A DNA stretch of 64,000 nucleotides from Prevotellaceae bacterium (GCA_020636675.1 JACJXK010000005.1:31444-95443); one strand, 5' to 3'; shown: positions 44,652 through 53,647, numbered from the stretch's first letter. Program-made: numbers and translations. Notes: generated by a model from the letters alone, not told the origin.

Positions 44652-45716
44652 CTATTCGGAATGGAGATTGTTCCCGCTTTTTGGATGGAACAATGGACGA
44701 GGAGGTAGCTCCTGATATCTGGCTGTCGATGTGAGAATGTTTTGGACAATGCTGTTACGGAGGTGTCGCGGGGCGAGCACTTCGGCGTGGCATCCGAACC
44801 CTAGTATTAGTCGTTCCAACTCTTTGTTTAGGATGAGGTTCAGGGAGATGACGATGTCTCCGTTCTCGTCTTGGCGGATCAACTGTTGGCTGTTGTGTAT
44901 CGGTTTCGTGAGTATATAGGGGGCCTGCTCCGCATCAATGAAGAGTGTTACGATTTCTTTCTTGGATTTTAGATTGCGTGTCACGCCGACCATGTCGTTC
45001 AGGTAAGTTTCCGGTTGGAAAAAAGTGTTTTCTACATAGTTGCCGTTTTTGTCGTGGGCAACGGCAATGATCCGGTCTAAAGCTATCGTCTGTATGCCGT
45101 TTTTCCTGATGTTGTGGGCAACTAGAAACCAGCGGTTGTTGAACTCCTTTAGAAGATAGGGTGATAAGTGTAGCTCTTTGTTCTGGTTGGACTTGAACGG
45201 TTTGTAGGAGACGAATATAGCCTCTTTCTTGTTAATATGGTCGTATAACGCACTTAAGAAATGCAGACCTTTGAGCCGGGTGTTTGTCTCGATGTAGATA
45301 ATCTGGTTGTGCGAACTTTGACTTTGGAGATGGTCTTGTATTCGGGTTAATACATCTTCCTGCCCGGCCATTCCTTGAAAACCATTGTATTGTTTCAAAA
45401 TGTCCATGGCACTGCCTATCTCTTCCAAATCTCTCTTGCTTAGCGGCATCTGGGTGATGCTGAATTCGGGATCCTCATATTCGTAATATTTCTTGTCCTT
45501 GACGATGATGGGAGCGAAATATCCTAGTTTGTCGCCTCTCATCAATTCAATGTCTCGCTGGACCGTGCGGAGGCTGATGTTCTCGATCCCTTCGTATTCG
45601 TAGAGCGCATCTTCGCAGGCCTGCCGTAGGTCTTCTATCGTCCATCTCCGTTGCCGACGATGTAAGCAACTGTCTATTACGCGGATCCTCATCAGAAAAT
45701 TTCGGTTTGATGGCAT
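44652..45716 (-). CDS. WYL-domain transcriptional regulator
   Basis: A 354-residue regulator with an N-terminal winged helix (RRWTIEDLRQACEDAL then ISLRTVQRDIELMRG) and a C-terminal WYL/WCX region (IFVSYKPF, then LHLSPYLLKEFNNRWFLVAHN, then TIALDRI). It is divergently placed 145 bases from rtcB. Control of RtcB-type RNA ligases by WYL proteins is recurrent in Bacteroidetes, so this may sense RNA damage or nucleotide signals and control rtcB. The TACATTTG core at 45733-45740 leaves a leader of only about 10 bases. Confidence 0.87.
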   Translation of the reverse strand: MPSNRNFLMRIRVIDSCLHRRQRRWTIEDLRQACEDALYEYEGIENISLRTVQRDIELMRGDKLGYFAPIIVKDKKYYEYEDPEFSITQMPLSKRDLEEIGSAMDILKQYNGFQGMAGQEDVLTRIQDHLQSQSSHNQIIYIETNTRLKGLHFLSALYDHINKKEAIFVSYKPFKSNQNKELHLSPYLLKEFNNRWFLVAHNIRKNGIQTIALDRIIAVAHDKNGNYVENTFFQPETYLNDMVGVTRNLKSKKEIVTLFIDAEQAPYILTKPIHNSQQLIRQDENGDIVISLNLILNKELERLILGFGCHAEVLAPRHLRNSIVQNILTSTARYQELPPRPLFHPKSGNNLHSE

Positions 45717-45732
45717 AATCTGTGTTTTTTTG

Positions 45733-45740
45733 CAAATGTA
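45733..45740 (-). promoter_or_regulatory. Promoter core for the WYL regulator
   Basis: TACATTTG on the minus strand with ATTG about 21 bases upstream. The divergent rtcB transcript would start in the same 145-base gap, where a TTCCTTTG word lies near 45792. Confidence 0.5.
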
Positions 45741-45861
45741 GTCGTTTTTTCAACAACTACGCAATTAGATGTCGTAGATGCCTTCTTCCTTTGTGACGTC
45801 AAAAGGTTAGGACGAACGAATGTCGGAACCTGATTTTTGAAAAACGGTAAAACGGAAAATT

Positions 45862-47031
45862 ATGATACGGAAAGTAGTGATGGGCACCAGACTGCCCGCC
45901 AAGCTTTGGCTTGACAATGTTGAGACATCATGTATGGAGCAGATAGTTAATTTGGCGTCGTTGCCTTATGCTTTCAGCCATGTGGCGATAATGCCGGATG
46001 CCCATGCGGGAAAGGGAATGCCCATTGGGGGCGTGCTCGCTACGAAGGGCGTGGTGGTGCCTAATGCGGTGGGGGTGGATATCGGTTGCGGTATGTGTGC
46101 CGTCAAAACTAGTCTGAATGCGGATGGACTGACCCGTAAGGAGTTGACATCTGTGATGAGTTATATACGGCAAACTATCCCTTTGGGATTTGAGCATCAG
46201 AAGAATGCCGTGGACGAATCTTTGGTTCCGGAAGGACTGACGGATAATCTGCCGTTTCTGAAGGATAAGCGGAAGATGATGTTGCACGAGATTGGAACGT
46301 TGGGTGGCGGAAATCATTTTATTGAGATTCAGAAAGATACGAAGACGGGAGATGTCTGGGCGATGGTCCATTCCGGAAGTCGGCATTTGGGGCTTCTGAC
46401 GGCGAACCATTATAATAAAATTGCCGAGTCTTGGTGCGAGAAGTGGTATGCCGATATCCGTCCGGGACTTGCATTCCTGCCGATAGAGTGTCAGGAAGGC
46501 AAGGATTATATGAATGAGATGAGTTTTTGTGTCCGTTTGGCGTTTGCCAACCGAAGTGCCATGATGGAGCGGATAAAGGAAGGATTTCTGCTGATTTCAC
46601 CGACGGTAGAGTTTGATCCCATGATTAACATTGCCCATAATTATGCGGCTTGGGAATCGCATTTCGGGAGAAATGTAATTGTCCATAGAAAGGGAGCAAC
46701 GCGTGCTCGGTTGGGCGAAGTGGGTATCATTCCCGGTTCGATGGGGACGAAATCGTATATCGTAGAAGGGCTGGGTAACGAAGACAGCTTCATGAGTTGT
46801 TCGCATGGCGCGGGACGAAGGATGAGCCGTTCCCTCGCATTCAAAACACTGTCGTTGGAGGAAGAGTGCGAGTCGATGGACGAGAAGGGTATCATTCATG
46901 GGATGCGGAAGAGTTGCCTTGACGAGGCTCCTAGTGCATATAAGGATATTGAGCAGGTGATTGCTTCGGAAGATGATTTGGTGAAGCCGATTGTCGAGTT
47001 GGAGCCTTTGGCGGTGATAAAGGGGGATTGA
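45862..47031 (+). CDS. rtcB: RtcB family RNA-splicing ligase
   Basis: A 389-residue RNA ligase that joins 2',3'-cyclic phosphate or 3'-phosphate ends to 5'-hydroxyl ends using GTP and manganese. The conserved metal and guanylate sites are visible: MPDAHAGKGMPIGGV, VGVDIGCGM, GTLGGGNHFIEI, VHSGSRHLG and the guanylylated histidine motif SCSHGAGRRMSR. It is shorter than archaeal RtcB and matches the RtcB2-like bacterial group. Likely repairs tRNA or rRNA cleaved under stress, for instance by PIN-type RNases. Confidence 0.93.
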   Translation: MIRKVVMGTRLPAKLWLDNVETSCMEQIVNLASLPYAFSHVAIMPDAHAGKGMPIGGVLATKGVVVPNAVGVDIGCGMCAVKTSLNADGLTRKELTSVMSYIRQTIPLGFEHQKNAVDESLVPEGLTDNLPFLKDKRKMMLHEIGTLGGGNHFIEIQKDTKTGDVWAMVHSGSRHLGLLTANHYNKIAESWCEKWYADIRPGLAFLPIECQEGKDYMNEMSFCVRLAFANRSAMMERIKEGFLLISPTVEFDPMINIAHNYAAWESHFGRNVIVHRKGATRARLGEVGIIPGSMGTKSYIVEGLGNEDSFMSCSHGAGRRMSRSLAFKTLSLEEECESMDEKGIIHGMRKSCLDEAPSAYKDIEQVIASEDDLVKPIVELEPLAVIKGD

Positions 47032-47077
47032 AAAAGACGGGAGGCGTTCCTTTGTTGGGAGACGCTTCCCGTCTTTT
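47032..47077. terminator. Bidirectional terminator between rtcB and the Fpg-like gene
   Basis: AAAAGACGGGAGGCG pairs with CGCTTCCCGTCTTTT (one mismatch) around a 16-base loop. It separates two convergent genes. Confidence 0.85.
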
Positions 47078-47102
47078 GCCTTTCCCTGCCCGGACAGCTT
47101 GC

Positions 47103-47924
47103 TCAGACCTCTTTCTGGCATTCGGGGCAGAAGTAGATCGAGCCGCCCATGTATTGCTCCTTCTCAATTTTTGTTCCGCAGATGGGACATGGGTTTCCGT
47201 AGGTGTTTTTGGAGAGGCGGGTGGTGTAGCCACAGGTATTTCCAAACAAATCTTTTTCGGTGTCACGTCCTCCATTCTCGGTCATCTCCGTCAGAACGCT
47301 GACGATGCTTTCCCTTAACCTCTCCTTCTCCTCTTCGCCGAACGACTTGATTTTCCGTTTCGGATGAATTCTCGCTTCGAACAGTATGTCTTGTAAAACG
47401 CCGTTCCCGATGCCGGGGAAGCGTTGCTCGGTGGCGATGAACGCCTTCGTGCTCAGGTTCGGTTTGCTGGTGGCCAATAGGTCGGCAAAGTGGTGGTCGA
47501 AATTTGGCGAGAGAGGAGAGATGGCAGCCTTGCTTTTGTTGTAATATTCATTGTCATACTGGTTGTCGTGGAGTACGATGCCTCCATACATGGCCACGGT
47601 GAAGAGCAGAAATGTACTGTCCGTGAACTCGATCAACAACTGGAAGTTGTCAGGAGTCTCCTTCTTCGTCAGAAAACGGACGTTGACGCCGTCGTCGACA
47701 CAAAGCATCTGCCCGTTGTCGAAGGCAATCTCCACGAATAAGCCGAATCCCCTTGCCGTGGTAATCTTGCAGCCCGCAATCTTTGTTTCGTATTCGGAAG
47801 GGTTGCCGTTAAACCAGCAGAACTTGTGCCGTTTGGTTGGCGGCAACACGCTTCTCACTGTTTTTTCAACCACAGTTTCTTGCAGCTGTCGGGAGATGTT
47901 TGTCACTTCAGGGAACTCAAGCAT
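47103..47924 (-). CDS. Fpg/Nei-family protein lacking the catalytic proline
   Basis: A 273-residue protein with the full Fpg/Nei architecture. A beta-sandwich half is followed by the H2TH region (LSTKAFIATEQRFPGIGNGV, then LQDILFEA) and a zinc finger (CPICGTK...YFCPECQ). Normal members begin MPE(G/L)PE, with proline 2 as nucleophile. This one begins MLEFPEVTN, so residue 2 is leucine. In addition the zinc-finger arginine that normally enters DNA (GRST) is missing from MGGSIYF. It should lack standard glycosylase/lyase activity, or use other chemistry. The remaining fold suggests it still binds DNA. Confidence 0.85.
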   Translation of the reverse strand: MLEFPEVTNISRQLQETVVEKTVRSVLPPTKRHKFCWFNGNPSEYETKIAGCKITTARGFGLFVEIAFDNGQMLCVDDGVNVRFLTKKETPDNFQLLIEFTDSTFLLFTVAMYGGIVLHDNQYDNEYYNKSKAAISPLSPNFDHHFADLLATSKPNLSTKAFIATEQRFPGIGNGVLQDILFEARIHPKRKIKSFGEEEKERLRESIVSVLTEMTENGGRDTEKDLFGNTCGYTTRLSKNTYGNPCPICGTKIEKEQYMGGSIYFCPECQKEV

Positions 47925-47930
47925 AGTCCG

Positions 47931-48818
47931 TTATTTTATGAAATTGTCCAAAGTGGAATTGAAACGTTCCGGATTTTCCATCATCATGAAGTGACCCACG
48001 TCGTTCCATTCTTGATATTCCATGTCGGAATACAGCGTTTGCATGATCTCTTTGTAGTTGGCCGGGATCTGAGAGTTCGTACTGCAAAACACAAGAGTAG
48101 GCAGCGAAATGACAGATTTGTCCCAGAAGTTTTCGTCTACCAAGCGTTTCATGGTGCTGTTTGCTATCGGCTGTGGTGTTTGGGGCATTAGTCTTGTTGC
48201 GTAGTTCTTGACTGAATCTGGTGTGCTTGCAATGAAAAGAGAACCCACGAATCCGTTGATGTTGTCTTTGTATTGTTTTTCGTCTTGAAAGATGGATACA
48301 AATCCGTCGATTGCAGCTTTGTAAATCTTGTATTCTGTGGAGTCTGTTGGATAGAAACAATAGACGCCATCCACGTCGCATAGTTTGGAAACCAACTGCG
48401 GATAATTCTGGGCCACTCTACGGCAAACGGGAGTTCCGAGGCTGTGCCCTATCAGCACGGCTTGGTCTATGTTGAGTGTGTCGAGCACCGTTTTCACGGC
48501 GTCGGCATATGTGTCGAGCGAATAGTCGGCGGTCAGCGGTTTGTCGCTGGCTCCATGTCCGGGAAGGTCAATGAAAACCATCCGGTTTTTCTCCGCAAAA
48601 TAGGAAAACTGTTTTTCCCATGCGTTGATGTCACATCCGAATCCGTGGACGAAAACTATCGTTGGAAGTTTGTCTCCGTAGGTTTTGTAGTGGATTTTGC
48701 CGGTGGCTCCATCTGCGAATTGGGAGGGTAGCTCCCGTAATGAAGTGGTTTGCTGACAAGCGGTGAGGAAGAGTGTTAGTGAAATTGTTGCGATTAAAGA
48801 AAATCTGTTCTGTTTTAT
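47931..48818 (-). CDS. Alpha/beta-hydrolase lipoprotein with no canonical start codon
   Basis: A 295-residue hydrolase. The lipoprotein signal reads RFSLIATISLTLFLTAC, followed by the oxyanion strand VFVHGFGCDINAW, the nucleophile elbow LIGHSLGTPV (Ser), and NDVGHFMMMEN (His). No ATG, GTG or TTG lies in frame between the TACCTTTG core near 48887 and the signal peptide; the codon in the right place is ATA (48816-48818), one base from ATG. Either translation starts at ATA or the gene has lost its start. It is 6 bases downstream of nothing on its own strand; the next gene (Fpg-like) follows 6 bases after its stop, so the two may share a transcript. Confidence 0.75.
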   Translation of the reverse strand: MKQNRFSLIATISLTLFLTACQQTTSLRELPSQFADGATGKIHYKTYGDKLPTIVFVHGFGCDINAWEKQFSYFAEKNRMVFIDLPGHGASDKPLTADYSLDTYADAVKTVLDTLNIDQAVLIGHSLGTPVCRRVAQNYPQLVSKLCDVDGVYCFYPTDSTEYKIYKAAIDGFVSIFQDEKQYKDNINGFVGSLFIASTPDSVKNYATRLMPQTPQPIANSTMKRLVDENFWDKSVISLPTLVFCSTNSQIPANYKEIMQTLYSDMEYQEWNDVGHFMMMENPERFNSTLDNFIK

Positions 48819-49132
48819 CTGTCTTTTTTTTGATTGATAGTGTGATTTACATAAAGTCTCTTTGCTGAAATCTTTGCGTTTCGCAAAGGTAATGAACTTG
48901 AATGGTTGAAAAATGGATTGTCTCTTTTTTTTGTTTTCTTTTTTAGAGAGTCGGCTTGGGCCTTTTTTGATGGAGAGGAGGAAAAGCCTGTGGTTTTTTC
49001 TGTGGAGAGGTGCAAAATTCTCTTGAAGTTCGATTTTTTGCTTAAAACTGAATGTATAATCTAAAAATAGCAACTTTTGTAGAATAAATATCTATAAAAA
49101 TTCATTTTGTTGATATGTAAATCTGGGCAATG

Positions 49133-49140
49133 TACTTTTG
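49133..49140 (+). promoter_or_regulatory. Promoter core for the ATP-grasp/metY operon
   Basis: TACTTTTG with GTTG 20 bases upstream (49109-49112), 24 bases before the ATP-grasp start codon. Confidence 0.55.
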
Positions 49141-49163
49141 TCGAAAATAAAAAACGAGATAAG

Positions 49164-50324
49164 ATGCTGATTTTAGAAAAACCATATGTTTCTGAACTCC
49201 TGACGGAATATGCGAAAAACAACCATATTCCTGTTTTGAAGAATCAAGAGACTGATAAATGGACGGAAAGCGGAATGTCGTTAACGTTGTTGGATGATAG
49301 CCGGTTTGCAGAGGAATGCCTTTCAGGAAAACGGTTGTATACTACGTCTGAAAATGCTTTGTCGTGGGTGTGTGGACACTTGGGTTCTTCGGATTTGACG
49401 CATAAGGTGGAGCTGCTGAAAGATAAATCGGCGTTTCGGGAATTGTGCAAACAGATTTATCCTGGTTTCTTGTTCCGAAAGGTAGCCTATGGCGAGCTGT
49501 TTAGCTCCGATTTGAATTTTGATTTCCCGTTTGTCCTGAAGCCTTCCGTCGGTTTTCTCAGTGCGGGCGTGTATGTTGTTAGAAATAGGAAGGAGTGGAA
49601 TTCTGCGCTCTCCGATATCCAATATGATTTTGAACGGAAGAAGGGTCGATTTCCTGATTCTGTGATTAATGATAGGTATTTCTTGTTGGAAGAATATATT
49701 CCGGGAGAGGAGTATGCTGTTGATGCGTATTTCGATTCGGAAGGGAAACCGGTGGTTTTAAATATATTTCATCATCGTTTTTCTTCGGGTGCGGATGTGA
49801 GTGACCGGCTCTATTGTACAAGTAAAAATCTGTATGATAAATATTTGGATAAGTTTGGAGAATTTCTTGCTGATGTGAATTCCATTTTGAAAATCCATGA
49901 TTTCCCCTTACATGTTGAATTTCGATGTGATGGGGAGAAAGTGGTGCCGATAGAGATAAATCCTCTTCGTTTCGCAGGTTTTTGTCTAAATGAATTGCAG
50001 GTGCATATCAGTGGAATCCATCCTGTAAAAGCTTTTCTTGAGGATATCCATCCGGATTACCTGTCTATGTGGAAAGGAAAGGAGCAGGATGTGTTTAGTT
50101 TCGTTGTGTTGGAAAGGCCGGACAATTTGCCTCCCGATGCTGTGATTGACGAATGTGCATTGTCGTGCATGTTTGATGATATTTTGGAAGTGAGGAAAAT
50201 AAAGGATTGTTCGGTAGGTGTGCTGGCCACCTTATTCTTGAAGACAAGCGGAAATCGGCTGCAAGAACTAGATGACGCATTAACTTTGGATGTGACTCAA
50301 ATAATAAAACAGATAGAGAAATGA
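49164..50324 (+). CDS. ATP-grasp domain ligase
   Basis: A 386-residue ATP-grasp enzyme. The chosen start MLILEKPYVSELL is the first ATG after the promoter; 19 upstream codons are ignored. The ATP-binding region includes FPFVLKPSVGFLSAGVY (nucleotide loop), LLEEYIPGEEYAVDAYF and the metal-binding HVEFRCDGEKVVPIEINPLR. Such ligases join a carboxylate to an amine or thiol through an acyl phosphate. The specific substrate is unknown. Its stop codon overlaps the start of the O-acetylhomoserine sulfhydrylase gene (ATGA), so the two proteins are probably made in step. Confidence 0.85.
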   Translation: MLILEKPYVSELLTEYAKNNHIPVLKNQETDKWTESGMSLTLLDDSRFAEECLSGKRLYTTSENALSWVCGHLGSSDLTHKVELLKDKSAFRELCKQIYPGFLFRKVAYGELFSSDLNFDFPFVLKPSVGFLSAGVYVVRNRKEWNSALSDIQYDFERKKGRFPDSVINDRYFLLEEYIPGEEYAVDAYFDSEGKPVVLNIFHHRFSSGADVSDRLYCTSKNLYDKYLDKFGEFLADVNSILKIHDFPLHVEFRCDGEKVVPIEINPLRFAGFCLNELQVHISGIHPVKAFLEDIHPDYLSMWKGKEQDVFSFVVLERPDNLPPDAVIDECALSCMFDDILEVRKIKDCSVGVLATLFLKTSGNRLQELDDALTLDVTQIIKQIEK

Positions 50325-51613
50325 CAAACAAAAATTTGAAACAAGAAACCCTCTGCATTCATGCCGGGTGGCAACCTAAGAGCGGAGAACCCCGTCAATT
50401 GCCTATTTATCAAAGTACAACTTTCAAATATGACACGACCGAACAGATGGCCGATTTGTTTGATTTGAAAGCTAGTGGGTACTTCTATACCCGTTTGCAG
50501 AATCCTACCAATGATTTTGTGGCGGAAAAGATAGCTGCGCTGGAAGGTGGTGTGGCAGCAATCTTGACGTCGTCCGGTCAGGCGGCGTCGTTCTATTCCA
50601 TATTCAACATCTGTGAAGCGGGCGACCATTTCGTTAGCGCATCGACCATTTATGGAGGTACGTTTAATCTGTTCGCTGTGACAATGAAGAAGTTAGGGAT
50701 AGAGGTGACTTTTGTGGATGCGGATGCGAGCGAGGAGGTCATTTCTGGTGCCTTTCGTCCCAATACGAAAGCTCTGTTTGGGGAGACAGTCACAAACCCG
50801 GCAGTCAATGTGCTTGATATAGAAAAGTTTGCAGGAATAGCACATCGGCACGGAGTGCCTCTTATAGTAGACAATACATTTCCTACGCCGATTAACTGTC
50901 GCCCTTTTGATTTTGGTGCGGACATAGTCATTCATGCGACGACAAAATATATGGATGGACATGCCACCTCCGTTGGTGGGGCTATTGTGGACAGCGGAAA
51001 TTTTGATTGGATGGCTCATGCGGACAAGTTCCCCGGATTGACACAGCCGGATCCCTCTTATCATGGACTTGCTTATGCCAAGGTGTTTGGCAAAAAAGGC
51101 TATATCGTAAAGGCAACAGCACAGTTGATGCGTGATTTCGGTTCTATCCCGTCTCCGCAGAACGCTTTTTTGTTGAATCTGGGATTGGAAACGTTGCATG
51201 TCCGTGTTCAACGTCATTGTGAGAATGCTTTGGCGATTGCCGAATATCTTGAAAATAGACCGGAGGTGTCGTGGATTAATTTCAGTGGACTGAAGAATGA
51301 CAAATATCATGCCTTGGCGCAAAAACAATTTAGAAACGGATGCTCCTGTGGCGTCCTCTCTTTCGGAATAAAAGGAGGACGGGAAAAGTCGATAAAATTT
51401 ATGGATAGTCTGAAGTTGGTTAGTATTGTGACTCATGTGGCAGATGCCCGTTCTTGTGTGCTGCATCCGGCTAGTCATACGCATAGACAGTTGTCTGACG
51501 AGCAGCTTTTGGCGGCAGGCGTGCGCCCGGATTTGATACGATTATCTGTCGGTATTGAAAATGTGGAGGATATCATCGGAGATTTGAGTCAGGCCTTCGA
51601 TGCTATTCGATAG
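50321..51613 (+). CDS. metY: O-acetylhomoserine sulfhydrylase
   Basis: A 430-residue PLP enzyme of the Cys/Met metabolism family. Signature blocks are ETLCIHAGWQPKSGE, YTRLQNPTNDFVAEKIAALE, TSSGQAA and the PLP lysine in HATTKYMDGHA; the C-terminal SCVLHPASHTHRQLS and RLSVGIE blocks identify the long O-acetylhomoserine type. It makes homocysteine (from sulfide) or methionine (from methanethiol). It is translationally coupled to the ATP-grasp gene. The homocysteine could feed the MetH system, whose reactivation domain is at 21.6 kb. Confidence 0.93.
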   Translation: MTNKNLKQETLCIHAGWQPKSGEPRQLPIYQSTTFKYDTTEQMADLFDLKASGYFYTRLQNPTNDFVAEKIAALEGGVAAILTSSGQAASFYSIFNICEAGDHFVSASTIYGGTFNLFAVTMKKLGIEVTFVDADASEEVISGAFRPNTKALFGETVTNPAVNVLDIEKFAGIAHRHGVPLIVDNTFPTPINCRPFDFGADIVIHATTKYMDGHATSVGGAIVDSGNFDWMAHADKFPGLTQPDPSYHGLAYAKVFGKKGYIVKATAQLMRDFGSIPSPQNAFLLNLGLETLHVRVQRHCENALAIAEYLENRPEVSWINFSGLKNDKYHALAQKQFRNGCSCGVLSFGIKGGREKSIKFMDSLKLVSIVTHVADARSCVLHPASHTHRQLSDEQLLAAGVRPDLIRLSVGIENVEDIIGDLSQAFDAIR

Positions 51614-51642
51614 GAGTGCTCGCTTGCTGTGAGAATCTCTTT

Positions 51643-51681
51643 AAGGGAGAAATGTGGATGAGAATCCCGTTTCTTCCTTTT
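51643..51681 (+). terminator. Terminator after metY, at the intron insertion site
   Basis: AAGGGAGAAA (51643-51652) and TTTCTTCCTT (51670-51679) pair with one G-U, loop 17 bases, followed by TT at the intron border. The group II intron begins at the next base. Confidence 0.5.
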
Positions 51682-53647
51682 GTACGCCCAGCATGGGCGT
51701 AATCTTATGGGTGAAAGTCCCTAGCGAGCCCTAATAGTGGGAATCGTATAGCCAAAGGCAAGGGTGTCCATAGCGATGTGGAATCTGAAGGAAGCTGGCG
51801 GCAAAAGTCTGACCTGACGAACAGAAATCAGATACAAGGCTAAAGTGTGAGGGTAAGTTTGCAAAACAAAACAAAGCCCAATAACTATTCGGAATCAAAT
51901 ATAGTAAATCTGACAGGTATAAGATGGAAAGATTACGTTCTTATCTGGGGAGGTCTCACAGACGTGTGGAGATGTTTTTTTCAGAGACACGGAGTAAAGC
52001 TTGCTGTGAGAAGTCAGCCGAGGACATAGTACCAATATTATTGTTGTATTGGGAAGGTCTGAACCCTAATTAAGCGAGTAGTAAATGAAAATTGCGATTA
52101 AATGAGAGAAATGAATCTTGATTCAATTTCCGAATGTGAGCAATTTATGTAATGTTAGCCGATAATGGAAAGAATGCAGAAAATATTATCCCAAGATGAT
52201 AACTACCCTCAAAAGAATAGCACGGAATGCAAAGGCTATGAGGGAGTGCAGACTGTTATTGGTATAACTGAAAACCACCTCGTGGAAGTAAATTTTACAA
52301 CAGAGCATTTAATGGAATACATCTTTAGTCCCGGCAATCTGAATAACGCTTATCTACAAGTAAAAAGGAATGCGGGAGCAAGTGGAGTTGATAAAATGGA
52401 AGTGGAAGAACTACTGCCATATTTGCGACAACACAAAGAAGAACTCGTTAAATCTCTAATGCAAGGGACATATCGTCCCAATCCCGTCCGTAGGGTAGAA
52501 ATACCCAAAGACAATGGCAAGAAACGCCAACTCGGCATACCGAGCGTAGTTGACCGAGTAATCCAACAAGCGATAAGTCAAGTACTGACTTTAATCTATG
52601 ACAGAACGTTCAGTAATTCAAGTTTCGGCTTCCGACCAAGACGCAGCTGCCACAAAGCACTTCGTAATGTTCAAAGCCATATAACAGAAGGTTACAAATA
52701 TGCCATAGATTTAGATTTGGAAAAGTTCTTCGATACAGTCAATCATAGCAAATTGGTAGAGGTATTATCGAGAACTATCAAAGATAATCGCTTACTCTCT
52801 CTTATTCATAAATACTTGAATGCAGGAGTCGTAATCAGTAATAGATTTGAAGAAACAACTTTAGGCGTACCTCAAGGCGGACCACTCAGTCCACTGCTAA
52901 GCAATATCATGCTCAATGAGCTTGATAAGGAATTAGAAAGACGTGGACATCGTTTTGTCCGCTATGCCGATGACTGTATGATACTTTGCAAAAGCAAACG
53001 TGCAGCCAATCGCACCAAAGAGTCAATCACTAGATTTATAGAAAACGAACTCTTCCTAAAGGTAAATAAGGAAAAGACGAAAGTAGGATATATTCAAGGT
53101 TTGAAATTCTTAGGTTATTCCTTTTATGTAATGAAAGGAGTATGTAAACTCTCTCTTCACTCTAAAAGTAAGGAGAAACTAAAATCTAAGCTAAAGGATT
53201 TAACTTCAAGAAGTAAAGGTTTTGGATATGAGAGATGTAAAATCAAGCTGAAAGAATACGTCCAAGGTTGGATAGGTTACTATAAATTAGCAGAGATGAA
53301 GAAATTTCTTTACTCTGTTGACGAATGGCTACGAAGACGTTTGCGAATGTGTATATGGAAATGTTGGAAGAAAGTCAAGACAAAGTTTACTAATCTTATA
53401 AAATGTAAGATAGGTAGAAATCAAGCTTGGCAATGGTCGAATACTCGCAAGAGCTATTGGCGTACTTCCAAAAGTCCCATACTATGCAGAGCATTGGATA
53501 CAGATAGCCTACGCATAGCAGGTTATCCATTCTTGTCGGATTATTATAGTAAAGTTTATCGTAAGTAAGGAACCGCCGTATGCCGAACGGCACGTACGGT
53601 GGTGTGAGAGGTCGCATAGGGAATTAATCCCTATGCTCCTACTCGAT
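51682..53647 (+). mobile_element. Group II intron (about 1966 bases)
   Basis: The 5' end reads GTACGCCCAGCATGGGCG, close to the GUGYG start of bacterial group II introns, and GTGAAAGTCCC follows as in domain I. A maturase frame fills domain IV. The 3' part has a domain V hairpin (53570-53613, including GAACCGCCGTATGCC and its complement GGCACGTACGGTGG) and a domain VI stem (GCATAGGGA/TCCCTATGC). It ends at a typical CTACTCGAT boundary near 53647. It is inserted between the metY terminator and the next promoter, where it interrupts no gene. The catalytic RNA looks complete. Confidence 0.88.
52165..53568 (+). CDS. ltrA: Group II intron reverse transcriptase/maturase
   Basis: A 467-residue LtrA-type protein encoded in intron domain IV. 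Reverse transcriptase blocks are clear: RQLGIPSVVDRVIQQAI, FGFRPRRSCHKAL, YAIDLDLEKFFDTVNHSKL, GVPQGGPLSP and the catalytic FVRYADDCMIL. The maturase X domain follows (LKEYVQGWIGYYKLAEM). There is no C-terminal HNH endonuclease, so mobility would depend on reverse splicing at sites such as replication forks. It reads through to 7 bases before domain V. Confidence 0.92.
   Translation: MERMQKILSQDDNYPQKNSTECKGYEGVQTVIGITENHLVEVNFTTEHLMEYIFSPGNLNNAYLQVKRNAGASGVDKMEVEELLPYLRQHKEELVKSLMQGTYRPNPVRRVEIPKDNGKKRQLGIPSVVDRVIQQAISQVLTLIYDRTFSNSSFGFRPRRSCHKALRNVQSHITEGYKYAIDLDLEKFFDTVNHSKLVEVLSRTIKDNRLLSLIHKYLNAGVVISNRFEETTLGVPQGGPLSPLLSNIMLNELDKELERRGHRFVRYADDCMILCKSKRAANRTKESITRFIENELFLKVNKEKTKVGYIQGLKFLGYSFYVMKGVCKLSLHSKSKEKLKSKLKDLTSRSKGFGYERCKIKLKEYVQGWIGYYKLAEMKKFLYSVDEWLRRRLRMCIWKCWKKVKTKFTNLIKCKIGRNQAWQWSNTRKSYWRTSKSPILCRALDTDSLRIAGYPFLSDYYSKVYRK

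Noticed and set aside
51847..52029. 60-codon frame upstream of the maturase
   Set aside because: It lies in the structured part of the group II intron RNA.
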